NCBI RefSeq assembly: GCF_008369935.1
Contig: NZ_VTUZ01000066.1
Coordinates: 1-40,370, forward strand
Direction: 5' to 3'
Source of the DNA: Paraburkholderia panacisoli
GTDB lineage: Bacteria > Pseudomonadota > Gammaproteobacteria > Burkholderiales > Burkholderiaceae
DNA: 40,370 bases
How positions within the stretch are numbered: the first letter of the stretch is position 1; every line of letters begins with the position of its first letter. The notes below the pieces were generated by a model. It was not told the origin of the DNA. It was given only the letters and a program-made list of their open reading frames with translations, and made no database searches. Positions 23,961-31,935 of the stretch are shown here, one piece after another. A program made the translations under genes and the position numbers.

Positions 23961-24869
23961 ATGACCATGCAGCAGACCGTGAAGCAACTGGATATCTTCG
24001 CCGACAGCCGCGACGTGATGTTGCGCAACGACGTGCTGGACCAACTGCAGCGGCGCGATGCGGTGTCCGCTCGCACGGCACTGGAACGGCTGGCTGCCGG
24101 ATACCCGGACGATGGCGCGCTGCCCGCGATGAGCGTGCTGGTGTGCGAACTCGAAAGTGCACCGACGGCGCCCTTTGCGGATCACGCGGCGCTCGCCATC
24201 GCCCGCCGTCACCTGGAGGACGAGGTGGTGCCCGCCGCCCGGCGGGTGCTGCCCGCGCAGACCGGTCACGCATGGCTCGCACCCTGCTGGCGAGCGCTCG
24301 CCGACGGGGCCGCGACCCTGGCCTTTCTCCGTGCCGATGCCGACAGCCATTCTGCACCGCTGTGGCTGCTGGCGGGCGACTGGGCGGCCGCGAGTGACGC
24401 GATCGGGAGCATTGAATCGTGGTGGCGCATCCCGGCGCCACTCGCGTGGATGACCGAGTCGCGCTACCGGACAGGTGGACTGGAGGCCGCATGGCCGCTG
24501 CTCGCGGAACTGGCGTGGCTGGCACCTCCGCGGTTCGCGGCATTACTGCCGATGCTCAGCGACGCTTCGCTTGACGCGTTACGCCGGCGCTTCGATGGAG
24601 AGTTTCCGGGCGCGGGCGAGACGGACGATTACGCGTGGTTTCCGGCGTGGCTGCTGGTGGTCAAGCCCGCACTGGCGGGCCGGCTGGGCGAGGCGCGCGT
24701 GCAGCGCGACCAGCCGGCGTCGCGGGCGATGGCGCTGCTGGGCGAGATCCTGCGCCGGGAGCATGAAGGTGAACAGCGCGAACTGGTGAACCTGCGCCAG
24801 GAACTCAGCCGGCTGCATGCGGGCCTGTTTGACACGTATATGGCGACGCGGAAAGTGCAGCACCGCTGA
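23961..24869 (+). CDS. Uncharacterised helical protein, fourth gene of the recombinase module
   Basis: A 302-aa protein rich in Ala, Leu, Trp and Arg with no signal peptide. It appears all-helical and TPR-like in rhythm, with helices such as DVLDQLQRRDAVSARTALERL, split over about residues 24-46, and several Trp-containing amphipathic segments (LLAGDWAAASDAI, WPLLAELAWLAPP). The last 40 residues form a charged helix (EHEGEQRELVNLRQELSRLH), possibly a coiled coil that could pair with the KfrA-like tail. I do not recognise a family and assign no function. It starts 5 bp after the small basic gene and ends the operon; the nested palindrome lies 230 bp downstream. Confidence 0.7.
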   Translation: MTMQQTVKQLDIFADSRDVMLRNDVLDQLQRRDAVSARTALERLAAGYPDDGALPAMSVLVCELESAPTAPFADHAALAIARRHLEDEVVPAARRVLPAQTGHAWLAPCWRALADGAATLAFLRADADSHSAPLWLLAGDWAAASDAIGSIESWWRIPAPLAWMTESRYRTGGLEAAWPLLAELAWLAPPRFAALLPMLSDASLDALRRRFDGEFPGAGETDDYAWFPAWLLVVKPALAGRLGEARVQRDQPASRAMALLGEILRREHEGEQRELVNLRQELSRLHAGLFDTYMATRKVQHR

Positions 24870-25626
24870 CGGGCGCGAAGCGGGTGATGCAGCCTCGTCC
24901 CCGTCCTGCCGCCGTGGCTTCTTCGCCGTGTATGGGCCGCCGGATCGGACTCGGGCCTGCGACGGACATCGGGTTGAAGCGGGCGAGTGCCGGCATGGGC
25001 CAGTCGAGTCGGTTGCCGGTCCCGCAGACATTCGCGAGATATCGCCGGCGGGCTGACTCACCCCGGGAAGCTGGCGCCGCGAGGCCGAGCGGGTATCCGG
25101 GAGATTGTCTCCGCACCGCGGAGACAATCTCCAATTCGTTGGCTGCGTGCTCCCCCTGCTGGAAATGAAAAGGAATGGCCCTCCCCACTGGATAGCGTCA
25201 AGCAGGAAGTCCGGTTTACCGACAAACATCTTGGCCGGCGCATTGACTCAGGTTTTTTGTTACCGGGCGAGGGTCGTTGCCTCATGTAATTTGCTACCGT
25301 GCGACACGAAGTCGCTCGCCGAAGTTGTCCCCACGGAAACGGAGGGGACCACCTGTGTCACCGGGTGAATCTATGGGCCTGAATAAAGAGCGGCCCTGAC
25401 AATGAAACGAAGCACCGCAAGGTGCGGGGCATCAATCGCGAGAGGCGTGCCCTTCAATGCGACAAGCCTGAAGATTTCAAGACCTACCGCATCGGATTAT
25501 TTGGCTTGGACAAACTGCGTGACGTCGAAGGCCCTGTTGAAACCTTGGGCGACATAAATCGGATCAGGTATGGATCCGACGAGCGCCCAGGAGAGGAGGT
25601 CAGGCCCGAAATGCGGCCGAGGGCAA
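24870..25626. other. Non-coding gap downstream of the recombinase module
   Basis: No supported gene in 757 bp. It holds the nested palindrome at 25100-25132 and a smaller inverted repeat (GTCCCC/GGGGAC) at 25327-25349. The right boundary of the putative element probably lies here, but I find no clear terminal inverted repeats or target duplications by eye. Confidence 0.5.
25100..25132. repeat. Perfect nested palindrome (15-bp arms, 3-nt loop)
   Basis: GGAGATTGTCTCCGC and GCGGAGACAATCTCC are perfect complements around ACC. Each arm is itself palindromic (GGAGA-TTG-TCTCC), so the DNA could form one long hairpin, a cruciform or two small hairpins. There is no T-run and the nearest gene ends 230 bp away, which argues against a simple terminator. 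It could be a recombinase or partition-like binding site. Confidence 0.7.
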
Positions 25627-27435
25627 TCAGTTTGGCCAACTGCCTTCCAGTGGTGGCGACATATGCCGTTCCACGCCCTGTTCAGGCTTGCGGTCCGTGA
25701 GGATCGGAATGACATCGCGGAAGGCGCGCTTGATACGGGTCTCGGGGTCGGTCCAGACATCAATGATGTAGCTGCCCTCCGAAGCGATTGCGCGTTCCAG
25801 AGCTGAGCCGATGTGGTCGGGGTTGGTCACTTTCTCCCCGTCGATCCCGAGCGATTTTGCCAGTCCGACAAAATCGGTGGTTTGAGGAACGTCGACCCAT
25901 GGATTCTGGATACCCCATAGCTTCATGCCTTGGCGATTCGCATACAGGCAGTGGTTGTTGTCAATGATGACGATTACTTTGATCTTCTGCTCGACCAGCG
26001 TCGATAGTTCCATCGCGTCATAGTAGAAGCCACCGTCACCGTGATAACACACGACCGTGCGTTCCGGCGCGGCCATTTTTGCGCCAGCGGCGATCGACAG
26101 GCCCGCCCCCAGAGACTGGTAACGGCCGCCCACAATCATTGGCGTCGATTCGGCATACTGGAACGCGCGATACAGCATGTATGCCTGGCCACCCGAGTCG
26201 CCCACAACGATTGTGCCCTTCGGAAGAAGGTCGGCCATTTTCTTTAATAAGTGGTACTGGTTGATCGGGCTGCCGCCATCTTCGCTCAATGTACCAAGAT
26301 ACTCGAGCCATTCACGCTGTCCCTGTGCAACCTGCTCGCGGCGAGCCCTCGCGACATCCGGACCTGTCACCGGGGTCTTCGTCGTTGCCACGGCCTCAGT
26401 GAGTTGCTCAAGTATGACCTTCGCGTCTGCCGTGACGCCGAGAGAAGGTTGGAACAGTTTGCCGAGTTGGTTGGGGTCGATATCGATGTGAATGACTTGT
26501 TCCGGCTTGCTCATATTCCAGGCGCCGGTCGTCATCTGCGAGAAAGTGGTGCCAATTGCGATCCAGAGGTCTGCCTCCTGCAGCATCGTATTCGCACTGA
26601 ACCATCCGAACGAGCCCACGACGCCGCCAAAGAGTGGGTGGTTGTCGGCGAGTAGACCACGGCCGCCCCACGACGTACTGACCACGGGTACGTTGACCGC
26701 CTCAGCGAACGCCTGCAACTGGGCGGCTGCGCAGGCGTGTTGTACGCCAGCGCCGGCCAGAATCACAGGGCGCTTTGCCGTGCGCAGTGCCGTAAGGATC
26801 TTTTCGATGGTCGATGCGCTCGTGCCCGGCGGCTCGGGCAGAGTCAACGGCTCGACAGCGCATTTCGTCTGGTTGATTAGCACCTGGAACGCAAAGTCGA
26901 GGACGCTGGCCCCCGGGCGACCTGTGCTGGCCGAAATGACCGCTTGACGAATCGACAGTGGAGCGTCGTCGGAAACAACGAGCTTACGCGCGTACTTCGC
27001 GAGCGGCTTCATTGCCGCGAAAACTTCGGTCGAGTCCTGCAACCCTTCGCGCAGATCGAGCGCGCTATCCAGGCTGACGTAGGTCAGAACCATCGGTGTG
27101 CTGTCTGTCTTGGCGGCGAGTGCAACGGGGCTAGCGTGCAGAATGCCAACGCAATGGAACAGGCATGCCGACGCTGCACGGCCCTTGATGCGGTTATAGC
27201 CGTACGACATCCACGCGCAAGCAATCTCAGTCCGGGCGTTCATATTACGCATGCCCGTGGTGGCGATTTCGTGGATCAGATTACCGGTTCCACCGCCGCT
27301 GTAGCCAAAAACGACTTCGATATTTGCTGCGTGCATGGCTTCGACAATTGCTGTCGCACCCGTACGGGAAACGGTGGTGCTGCTTGCCGGGACAACTTCG
27401 GTCGTCGACGCTCTTGCGTTCAACGTTTCAGACAT
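25627..27435 (-). CDS. ThDP-dependent enzyme, acetolactate-synthase/glyoxylate-carboligase-like
   Basis: A 602-aa thiamine-diphosphate enzyme with the three usual domains: Pyr domain (about residues 25-195, VVFGYSGGGTGNL and the catalytic-Glu region ARTEIACAWMSYGY), central domain, and PP domain with the ThDP motif GDGGFYYDAMELS through VIIDNNH (GDG...NN). The family carries out carboligation or C-C cleavage of 2-keto acids or diketones; ALS, glyoxylate carboligase, IolD and cyclohexane-1,2-dione hydrolase share this architecture. No small regulatory subunit gene adjoins, so branched-chain synthesis is unlikely. With a hydroxypyruvate-isomerase-like gene nearby, a catabolic reaction is probable. 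ATG 27435 follows GGAGAGAC; the in-frame TTG at 27447 is less likely. The last 20 residues look like a non-conserved tail. Confidence 0.85.
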   Translation of the reverse strand: MSETLNARASTTEVVPASSTTVSRTGATAIVEAMHAANIEVVFGYSGGGTGNLIHEIATTGMRNMNARTEIACAWMSYGYNRIKGRAASACLFHCVGILHASPVALAAKTDSTPMVLTYVSLDSALDLREGLQDSTEVFAAMKPLAKYARKLVVSDDAPLSIRQAVISASTGRPGASVLDFAFQVLINQTKCAVEPLTLPEPPGTSASTIEKILTALRTAKRPVILAGAGVQHACAAAQLQAFAEAVNVPVVSTSWGGRGLLADNHPLFGGVVGSFGWFSANTMLQEADLWIAIGTTFSQMTTGAWNMSKPEQVIHIDIDPNQLGKLFQPSLGVTADAKVILEQLTEAVATTKTPVTGPDVARARREQVAQGQREWLEYLGTLSEDGGSPINQYHLLKKMADLLPKGTIVVGDSGGQAYMLYRAFQYAESTPMIVGGRYQSLGAGLSIAAGAKMAAPERTVVCYHGDGGFYYDAMELSTLVEQKIKVIVIIDNNHCLYANRQGMKLWGIQNPWVDVPQTTDFVGLAKSLGIDGEKVTNPDHIGSALERAIASEGSYIIDVWTDPETRIKRAFRDVIPILTDRKPEQGVERHMSPPLEGSWPN

Positions 27436-27543
27436 ATGTCTCTCCAATATGGTTGGGGATGAGGGCGCTGCCTCAGGCGCTTATAGGTAGCGGTGTACCT
27501 GTGCGATATTCATAATCAAAGCATTCACCTCTGATCATGTCCA

Positions 27544-27571
27544 TTAATACAATCTGATCTTTCGATAACAA
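27544..27571 (-). promoter_or_regulatory. Candidate sigma-70 promoter of the ThDP enzyme gene
   Basis: On the minus strand TTGTTA and TATTAA are 16 bp apart, about 110 bp upstream of the start codon. This suggests the gene is expressed independently of the decayed genes upstream. Confidence 0.35.
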
Positions 27572-27828
27572 TTGGTGATCCACCGCGTTTGATGGCCCGA
27601 CAGATTGAGCACTAGCTATACGCGAGTCGCGTCCCGCACTATCGGAACGATTAGAGCGCATATGTACGAGGATTCGACGGAGACGAGACCTTGATGGACC
27701 GGAGTACCCCCCGACGTGCTCTTGCACGATCAGTCTGTTCATCCTCCGATGCAGCCGGCTCTCCGCATGGCTGTTGCGCGGATACTCACGGAATCAAGCG
27801 AGTCTTAAAGGTCGCTGTCGCCGATAGA

Positions 27829-28093
27829 TCACTCGGCGCCAGGGTGATTCATTGGGTTTGCCGCTTCGAAGGCAGGCAACTTTGCAGCTGCATCAGCAAT
27901 GCACACAACCGTAGGAAAGGCCGAGAGGTCGACCGAAAAATTCCGTGCGTTAAACAAGGCACAGGTCGGCGAATCCGGGCGAGCCGCCATGACAGAACTC
28001 GCCTGTTCGAGGGGCGTTCGAGAGCAGGACTTCCAGTCAAGAAAGACCTTCCTGTGCCCAATGGGCGTACCAGTCGCGGACAACTGGCTCCGG
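27829..28093 (-). pseudogene. Remnant of maleylpyruvate/maleylacetoacetate isomerase (zeta-class GST)
   Basis: The C-terminal half of a zeta-class GST-type isomerase is readable across two frames. RDWYAHWAQEGL is followed by an in-frame TGA, then LEVLLSNAPRTGEFCHG and GFADLCLV in the same frame; after a small deletion the frame shifts to LFNARNFSVDLSAFPT and the terminal LPAFEAANPMNHPGAE. Intact relatives have these segments in this order (WYRHW, FCHGDTP, ADCCLVPQVYNARRF, VDLSPFPT). The N-terminal thioredoxin-like domain with the glutathione site is missing. Such an enzyme isomerises maleylpyruvate in glutathione-dependent gentisate breakdown, which fits the adjoining dioxygenase pseudogene. 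Identification is from remembered family motifs. Confidence 0.7.
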
Positions 28094-29137
28094 CTGGGCG
28101 AGCCGGTCACGTGCCGCCTCCGACCACAGGAACCGTCGGGGTGGGGGGCAATTCGAAAACGTTGACGCCGACGCTCGTGCAACCTCTCCATTCAGATGGC
28201 GGGCGTCTCTCCAGAGCCCCAACGTTTCCTGCACAGCGCGGTCCGAGAAGCTGAACAGGGTGGCTTCCTTTTCGCAACCGTGCACGACCGGATGCCAGCT
28301 CGGTACGACAAATCCGTCGCGCGGCTTCCACTCGATACGGTGGTTGCCAATCTTCGTCTGACCGTGACCTTCGACGACAGCGAAGACCGTACTATCGGTC
28401 GATCGGTATGCACCCGTCTCGAAGCTTTCCAGCAACCGGTGGATAAACGCTGCGATCGTGGGTATCGGCGTACCACCGGTGGCGGGATTGATGAACCGCA
28501 CCTTGTATCCATGACAGGCATCACGATCGCCGCCACGGGACATCGTGGTTAGCGTCTGGTCGCTCCTCTCGTACAGGTAGCGAAGAATCGGTGAGTTACG
28601 GTCACCGGGTTTCCAGTCAACTGGAAACAGGTTGTTCGAGTATCGTGTCGCGCTGTCACCCGGCGGTCGCAACTCCGCCTGCGATATCGCTTTCCCCGGT
28701 TCAGCAAACCCGGTGTCAAAGAAAGAGATGATCGGAATGTCCAGCCCGTCCAGCTAAACCATGGGCTCGCCGCCTTCATTGCCGTGGTCATGCCACCGCT
28801 AGCTCGGTGTCAGTACGAAATCACCCGGGCTCATGGTGACTCGTTCTCCGTCGACAGCGGTGTATGCGCCACTTCCCTCGATGACAAAGCACAGGGCCGA
28901 TTGTGAGTGACGATGTGCACGTGCCACTTCACCGGGCAAAACCAACTGGAGGCCCGCATATAGCGATTGGGTAATTGAAGCGTTTGCGGGCAACCCCGGA
29001 TTTTCGAGGATGAGGACTCGCCGCTCGGCCTCTTCGGCTGTCATAATGTCACCGGCCGTGAAGATATCGGGGCGAACGATACCGTCGTAGTCCCAGTGAA
29101 CCGGAACGACAGGCGTAACCGGTGATTTGGGGGACAA
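28094..29137 (-). pseudogene. Gentisate 1,2-dioxygenase pseudogene (bicupin) with two amber codons
   Basis: One frame encodes a gentisate 1,2-dioxygenase-like bicupin that would cleave the gentisate ring to maleylpyruvate. The first cupin has AEEAERRVLILENPGLP, LPGEVARAHRHSQSA (Fe-binding H-x-H) and the PGDFVLTPS strand; the second half has LRPPGDSATRYSNN and VVPSWHP. TAG codons at 28799-28801 and 28754-28756 stand where relatives have Trp (TPS-W and MV-W), each one G-to-A change from TGG; the reading frame between and after is intact, including RWHDHG with the third ligand. About 45 N-terminal residues are missing, with only a TTG available as start, and the 3' end runs without a stop into the isomerase remnant. 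Exact junction between the two is uncertain (about 28094-28190). Confidence 0.8.
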
Positions 29138-29233
29138 GGGAGTGCAAACGCTGTCACAATCGTGCTAAGTTATCCTTAGTAATTAGTTCATAAAAAGCAT
29201 TGCGTCTATCTTCAGTGGAGACTTGGCTGATCG

Positions 29234-30094
29234 TCATGAGAAATCCTTGTTCAGGTCCAGCGTGGCATCGAGCGTTCTCATCTTGATAAGTCCTGCGCTT
29301 TCGACTGCAACTGAATGCTCAGTCCAACCATGCTCGAGGTCAATCAACTGGTCCGGGTCCCCGTTTCGCCGGATTTGTTTCAGTAGCGATTCAAAGTCAA
29401 TTGTTCCGGCCCCAGGTTCAACCCGCCCGGGCATATCAGCGAGCTGGACCAGCCCGATGTGATGACGCGCACGACGATAGGCACTATTGACGTCATCGCC
29501 CATTTCGAAGACGTGTCCTGTATCGAATATGAGTTTTACGGCAGGGTGTCCGACACGATCGAGTAGCGCTACGGCCTGCTCGGTGTTCGTGACGAACATG
29601 CCGGGCAGGGCGATCATGTGTTCGATTCCGATGACGAGCCCTGCGGCAGCGGCGCGATCTCCGGCCCGGCGCAGGTTTTCCATGACTGCGTTTTCCTGCA
29701 CCATGCGGCTTTCGTCTTCGTCCTGCCTGAGTAGAACCGCAAGCATGGGCGCCCCAATGTCGATAGCCAGTGGGATAGTACGGTCGAGATGTGGCTCAAT
29801 CTCGGCCCATCCGCCCGGCCTTGTCCACGACGGGACCATTACGGCGTCGAACGGAGCATAGACGATGCAGCTCGAGCGCAGCCCAAAATGCTGCAGCGCG
29901 GCTTTGAACCGTGACACATCGTGTGCCGACCGTTCCGCGGCCCACGGGAAGAGCACCCCGGCGAATCCGTTCTGTGCAGCGAATTCCACGTGATCCCATG
30001 GATCGGAGCTACACACGCTTTCGCGAAACAGGGGGTCATCAGGATGCAGATAGCCAAGATGTGAGGTGTATTTCAGGTTCCACCGATTGCTCAT
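29234..30094 (-). CDS. Sugar-phosphate-isomerase-like TIM barrel (hydroxypyruvate isomerase family)
   Basis: A 286-aa xylose-isomerase-like TIM barrel. Metal and catalytic positions typical of hydroxypyruvate isomerase and its relatives are visible: IGIEHM with the first Glu, KLIFDTGHVFEMG with Asp and His, VQLADMPGRVEPGAGTIDF, and IDLEHGW with the second Glu. The family interconverts 2-keto sugars or 2-hydroxyaldehyde acids such as hydroxypyruvate and tartronate semialdehyde. Its ATG overlaps the stop of the GMC oxidoreductase gene (ATGA), so the two are translationally coupled. With the ThDP enzyme it may form a glyoxylate- or diketone-derived carbon route; the substrate is unknown. Confidence 0.82.
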   Translation of the reverse strand: MSNRWNLKYTSHLGYLHPDDPLFRESVCSSDPWDHVEFAAQNGFAGVLFPWAAERSAHDVSRFKAALQHFGLRSSCIVYAPFDAVMVPSWTRPGGWAEIEPHLDRTIPLAIDIGAPMLAVLLRQDEDESRMVQENAVMENLRRAGDRAAAAGLVIGIEHMIALPGMFVTNTEQAVALLDRVGHPAVKLIFDTGHVFEMGDDVNSAYRRARHHIGLVQLADMPGRVEPGAGTIDFESLLKQIRRNGDPDQLIDLEHGWTEHSVAVESAGLIKMRTLDATLDLNKDFS

Positions 30095-31776
30095 GCTCGA
30101 TACTCCCGCTTGATTGCGTCTACGACCTTTTCAGCGGCCATGATGACCGGAAGATTGGTTCCCGCTGCCATCAGCGTGGGGAAAATGGATGCGTCAACTA
30201 CCCGCAGGCCGCTCAGGCCGATCACGCGGCAATTGGAGTCGACGACTGCGTCGGGATCTTGGGGGCTTCCCATGCGGCATGTACCTGAGACGTGGCCGCC
30301 CGGCAGCGTGGAGGTTCGCACGATATGTTCAATTGTTTCTTTCCCGCTGCTCATCACGTCCGAGATTGGTGTTCCGGCCATTTCGAACGCCTTTTTTCGG
30401 GGAATACCGGGTGTTGCGAAGGCCGCAGCGCCAGCGATGCTGAGCGCCTGCGCTTTCCAGTTATCCTGCATCATCAGTAACGAAAGTGGTGTCATCGCGG
30501 GTAGAAAAGCACCGTCGATCAGGCTCGCTACTTCTGATTCCCGGACGAGTTCTGCCAGCGCGGAGAGGCCGTCAACCATGCGCTTAAGGTCCCTGGCGTC
30601 CTGGAGGAGGTTAAAGCGAACCTCAAGCGTGCCGTTGGGCGTGAGTTTCACGCTGCCTTGAGAGTAAACTTTGTTGATGATGAACATCAGATTAGCTACT
30701 TGCCGGCCGAGCGGATCTCGCGCGAGATTGTTTGGTGTACGCTCCCATACGTTAAGAACAACGTCAGTCGCAGCTACGCCTGGTAAGCCGGACGAGTACC
30801 TGACGACGATAGGACATGGTGGCAGGACGTCGGCACGCTGACGTCCTGCCGACCGTAGATGTGCGCCAACGATCAACATCGGATGATTCAGCAGATTCGC
30901 ACCGACGCCAGCCAGGTTTTTCCCCACGGGGACGCCAGCGGCGCGTAACTGTTCGAAGGGCCCGATACCCGACCGCAACAGCAATGCAGGCGAATGCAGG
31001 GCGCCACTGCTGACAATGGTTTCTCGAGATAGGATGGCACGCGCTTGATCACCTTCGCCAATGAGGGCGCCGATAACCTGAGTTCCTTCAAGAAGTAGCC
31101 GAGAAACCGCGGTTCCCGCCTCAATGCGCAAGTTGTTCCGCTTTCGTACCTCAGGTGTGAGGTACGCAGCTGCCGCGGAAAGGCGATGCCTGCCGACCAT
31201 ATTGATCGGGACGGCGCCGTAGCCGTCACCTGCCTGTCCATTCAAGTCTGCGATATAGCTGATCCCGCGTCGCTCGTATGTTGTGGCGACGGCCTTGGTG
31301 AGGCCGCTCCAGTCGTGTGGCGGGACGCGTTGGAGTTGCAGGGGGCCGGACTTACCGTGCTGCTCATTTTCAAAATCGCAATCGGTCTCAAGCCGTTTGA
31401 AATATGGCAACACGTCTGCCCAACCCCAACCCTGCACACCGAAGCTGCTCCACCCTTCATAGTCAGCAGGCAAGCCACGCTGTGCGTGCATGCCATTGAT
31501 GGCAGAGCCCCCGCCCAAAATCTTTGCCTGACCGAATGGCACTGGCCCAATGCCAGTCTCGGTGGACTCGGCGCTCAGGTTTGGCCACAAAAAACGCGAG
31601 TCGTTCAACGTACGAAAACGTGCGTCTCTGACTGCGACGGGCTCAGCATCCTGCCCAGCCTCGACAAGCGTCACGCGTACGGCTGGATCCTCGGAAAGAC
31701 GACTTGCAAGGACGCAACCGGCGGAGCCGCCTCCAATAACCAGATAGTCACAATCGTACGACTCCCGTGTGGTCAT
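30091..31776 (-). CDS. GMC-family FAD oxidoreductase
   Basis: A 561-aa glucose-methanol-choline oxidoreductase that oxidises an alcohol with FAD. The FAD motif is YLVIGGGSAGCVLASRLSE near the N-terminus, followed by AKILGGGSAINGM, the SSGALHSPALLLRSGIGP signature 2, and the active-site HVSGTCRMGS His and GTNLPVIMAAEKV Asn near the C-terminus. It resembles choline- and alcohol-dehydrogenase members (AlkJ-, BetA-like). A GTGAGG ribosome site precedes the ATG. Its stop overlaps the TIM-barrel start. A LysR regulator lies 160 bp upstream on the same strand. Confidence 0.9.
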   Translation of the reverse strand: MTTRESYDCDYLVIGGGSAGCVLASRLSEDPAVRVTLVEAGQDAEPVAVRDARFRTLNDSRFLWPNLSAESTETGIGPVPFGQAKILGGGSAINGMHAQRGLPADYEGWSSFGVQGWGWADVLPYFKRLETDCDFENEQHGKSGPLQLQRVPPHDWSGLTKAVATTYERRGISYIADLNGQAGDGYGAVPINMVGRHRLSAAAAYLTPEVRKRNNLRIEAGTAVSRLLLEGTQVIGALIGEGDQARAILSRETIVSSGALHSPALLLRSGIGPFEQLRAAGVPVGKNLAGVGANLLNHPMLIVGAHLRSAGRQRADVLPPCPIVVRYSSGLPGVAATDVVLNVWERTPNNLARDPLGRQVANLMFIINKVYSQGSVKLTPNGTLEVRFNLLQDARDLKRMVDGLSALAELVRESEVASLIDGAFLPAMTPLSLLMMQDNWKAQALSIAGAAAFATPGIPRKKAFEMAGTPISDVMSSGKETIEHIVRTSTLPGGHVSGTCRMGSPQDPDAVVDSNCRVIGLSGLRVVDASIFPTLMAAGTNLPVIMAAEKVVDAIKREYRA

Positions 31777-31935
31777 GCTGCTGCCTCACCAGAAACAGGG
31801 GTTACGGGATCGCCACCAGTGAGAATTACGACTCGTTGATCGAAGCACGTAGTACTCATGTGAATCCGTCTCCTTTGTGCTTTGTTGCTGTATTCGGCGT
31901 GGAAAGAAGTCCGGCGCGCTTTGTTGGGCGCCGGC

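Noticed and set aside
21319..25132. Interpretation as a tRNA-integrated genomic island
   Set aside because: No tRNA gene or obvious direct repeats flank the recombinase, and the divergent coiled-coil partner fits a TnpS/TnpT-like layout better.
25497..25763. Minus-strand frame with a protein-like segment (LLSWALVGSIPDPIYV, FNRAFDVTQF)
   Set aside because: It overlaps the end of the ThDP enzyme in another frame, has no start signal and matches no family I recognise; possibly a remnant of a lost neighbour.
28754..28801. Stop-codon reassignment or programmed amber read-through
   Set aside because: Other genes in the window end normally in TAG, and the same gene lacks its N-terminus and stop codon, so pseudogene decay explains it better.
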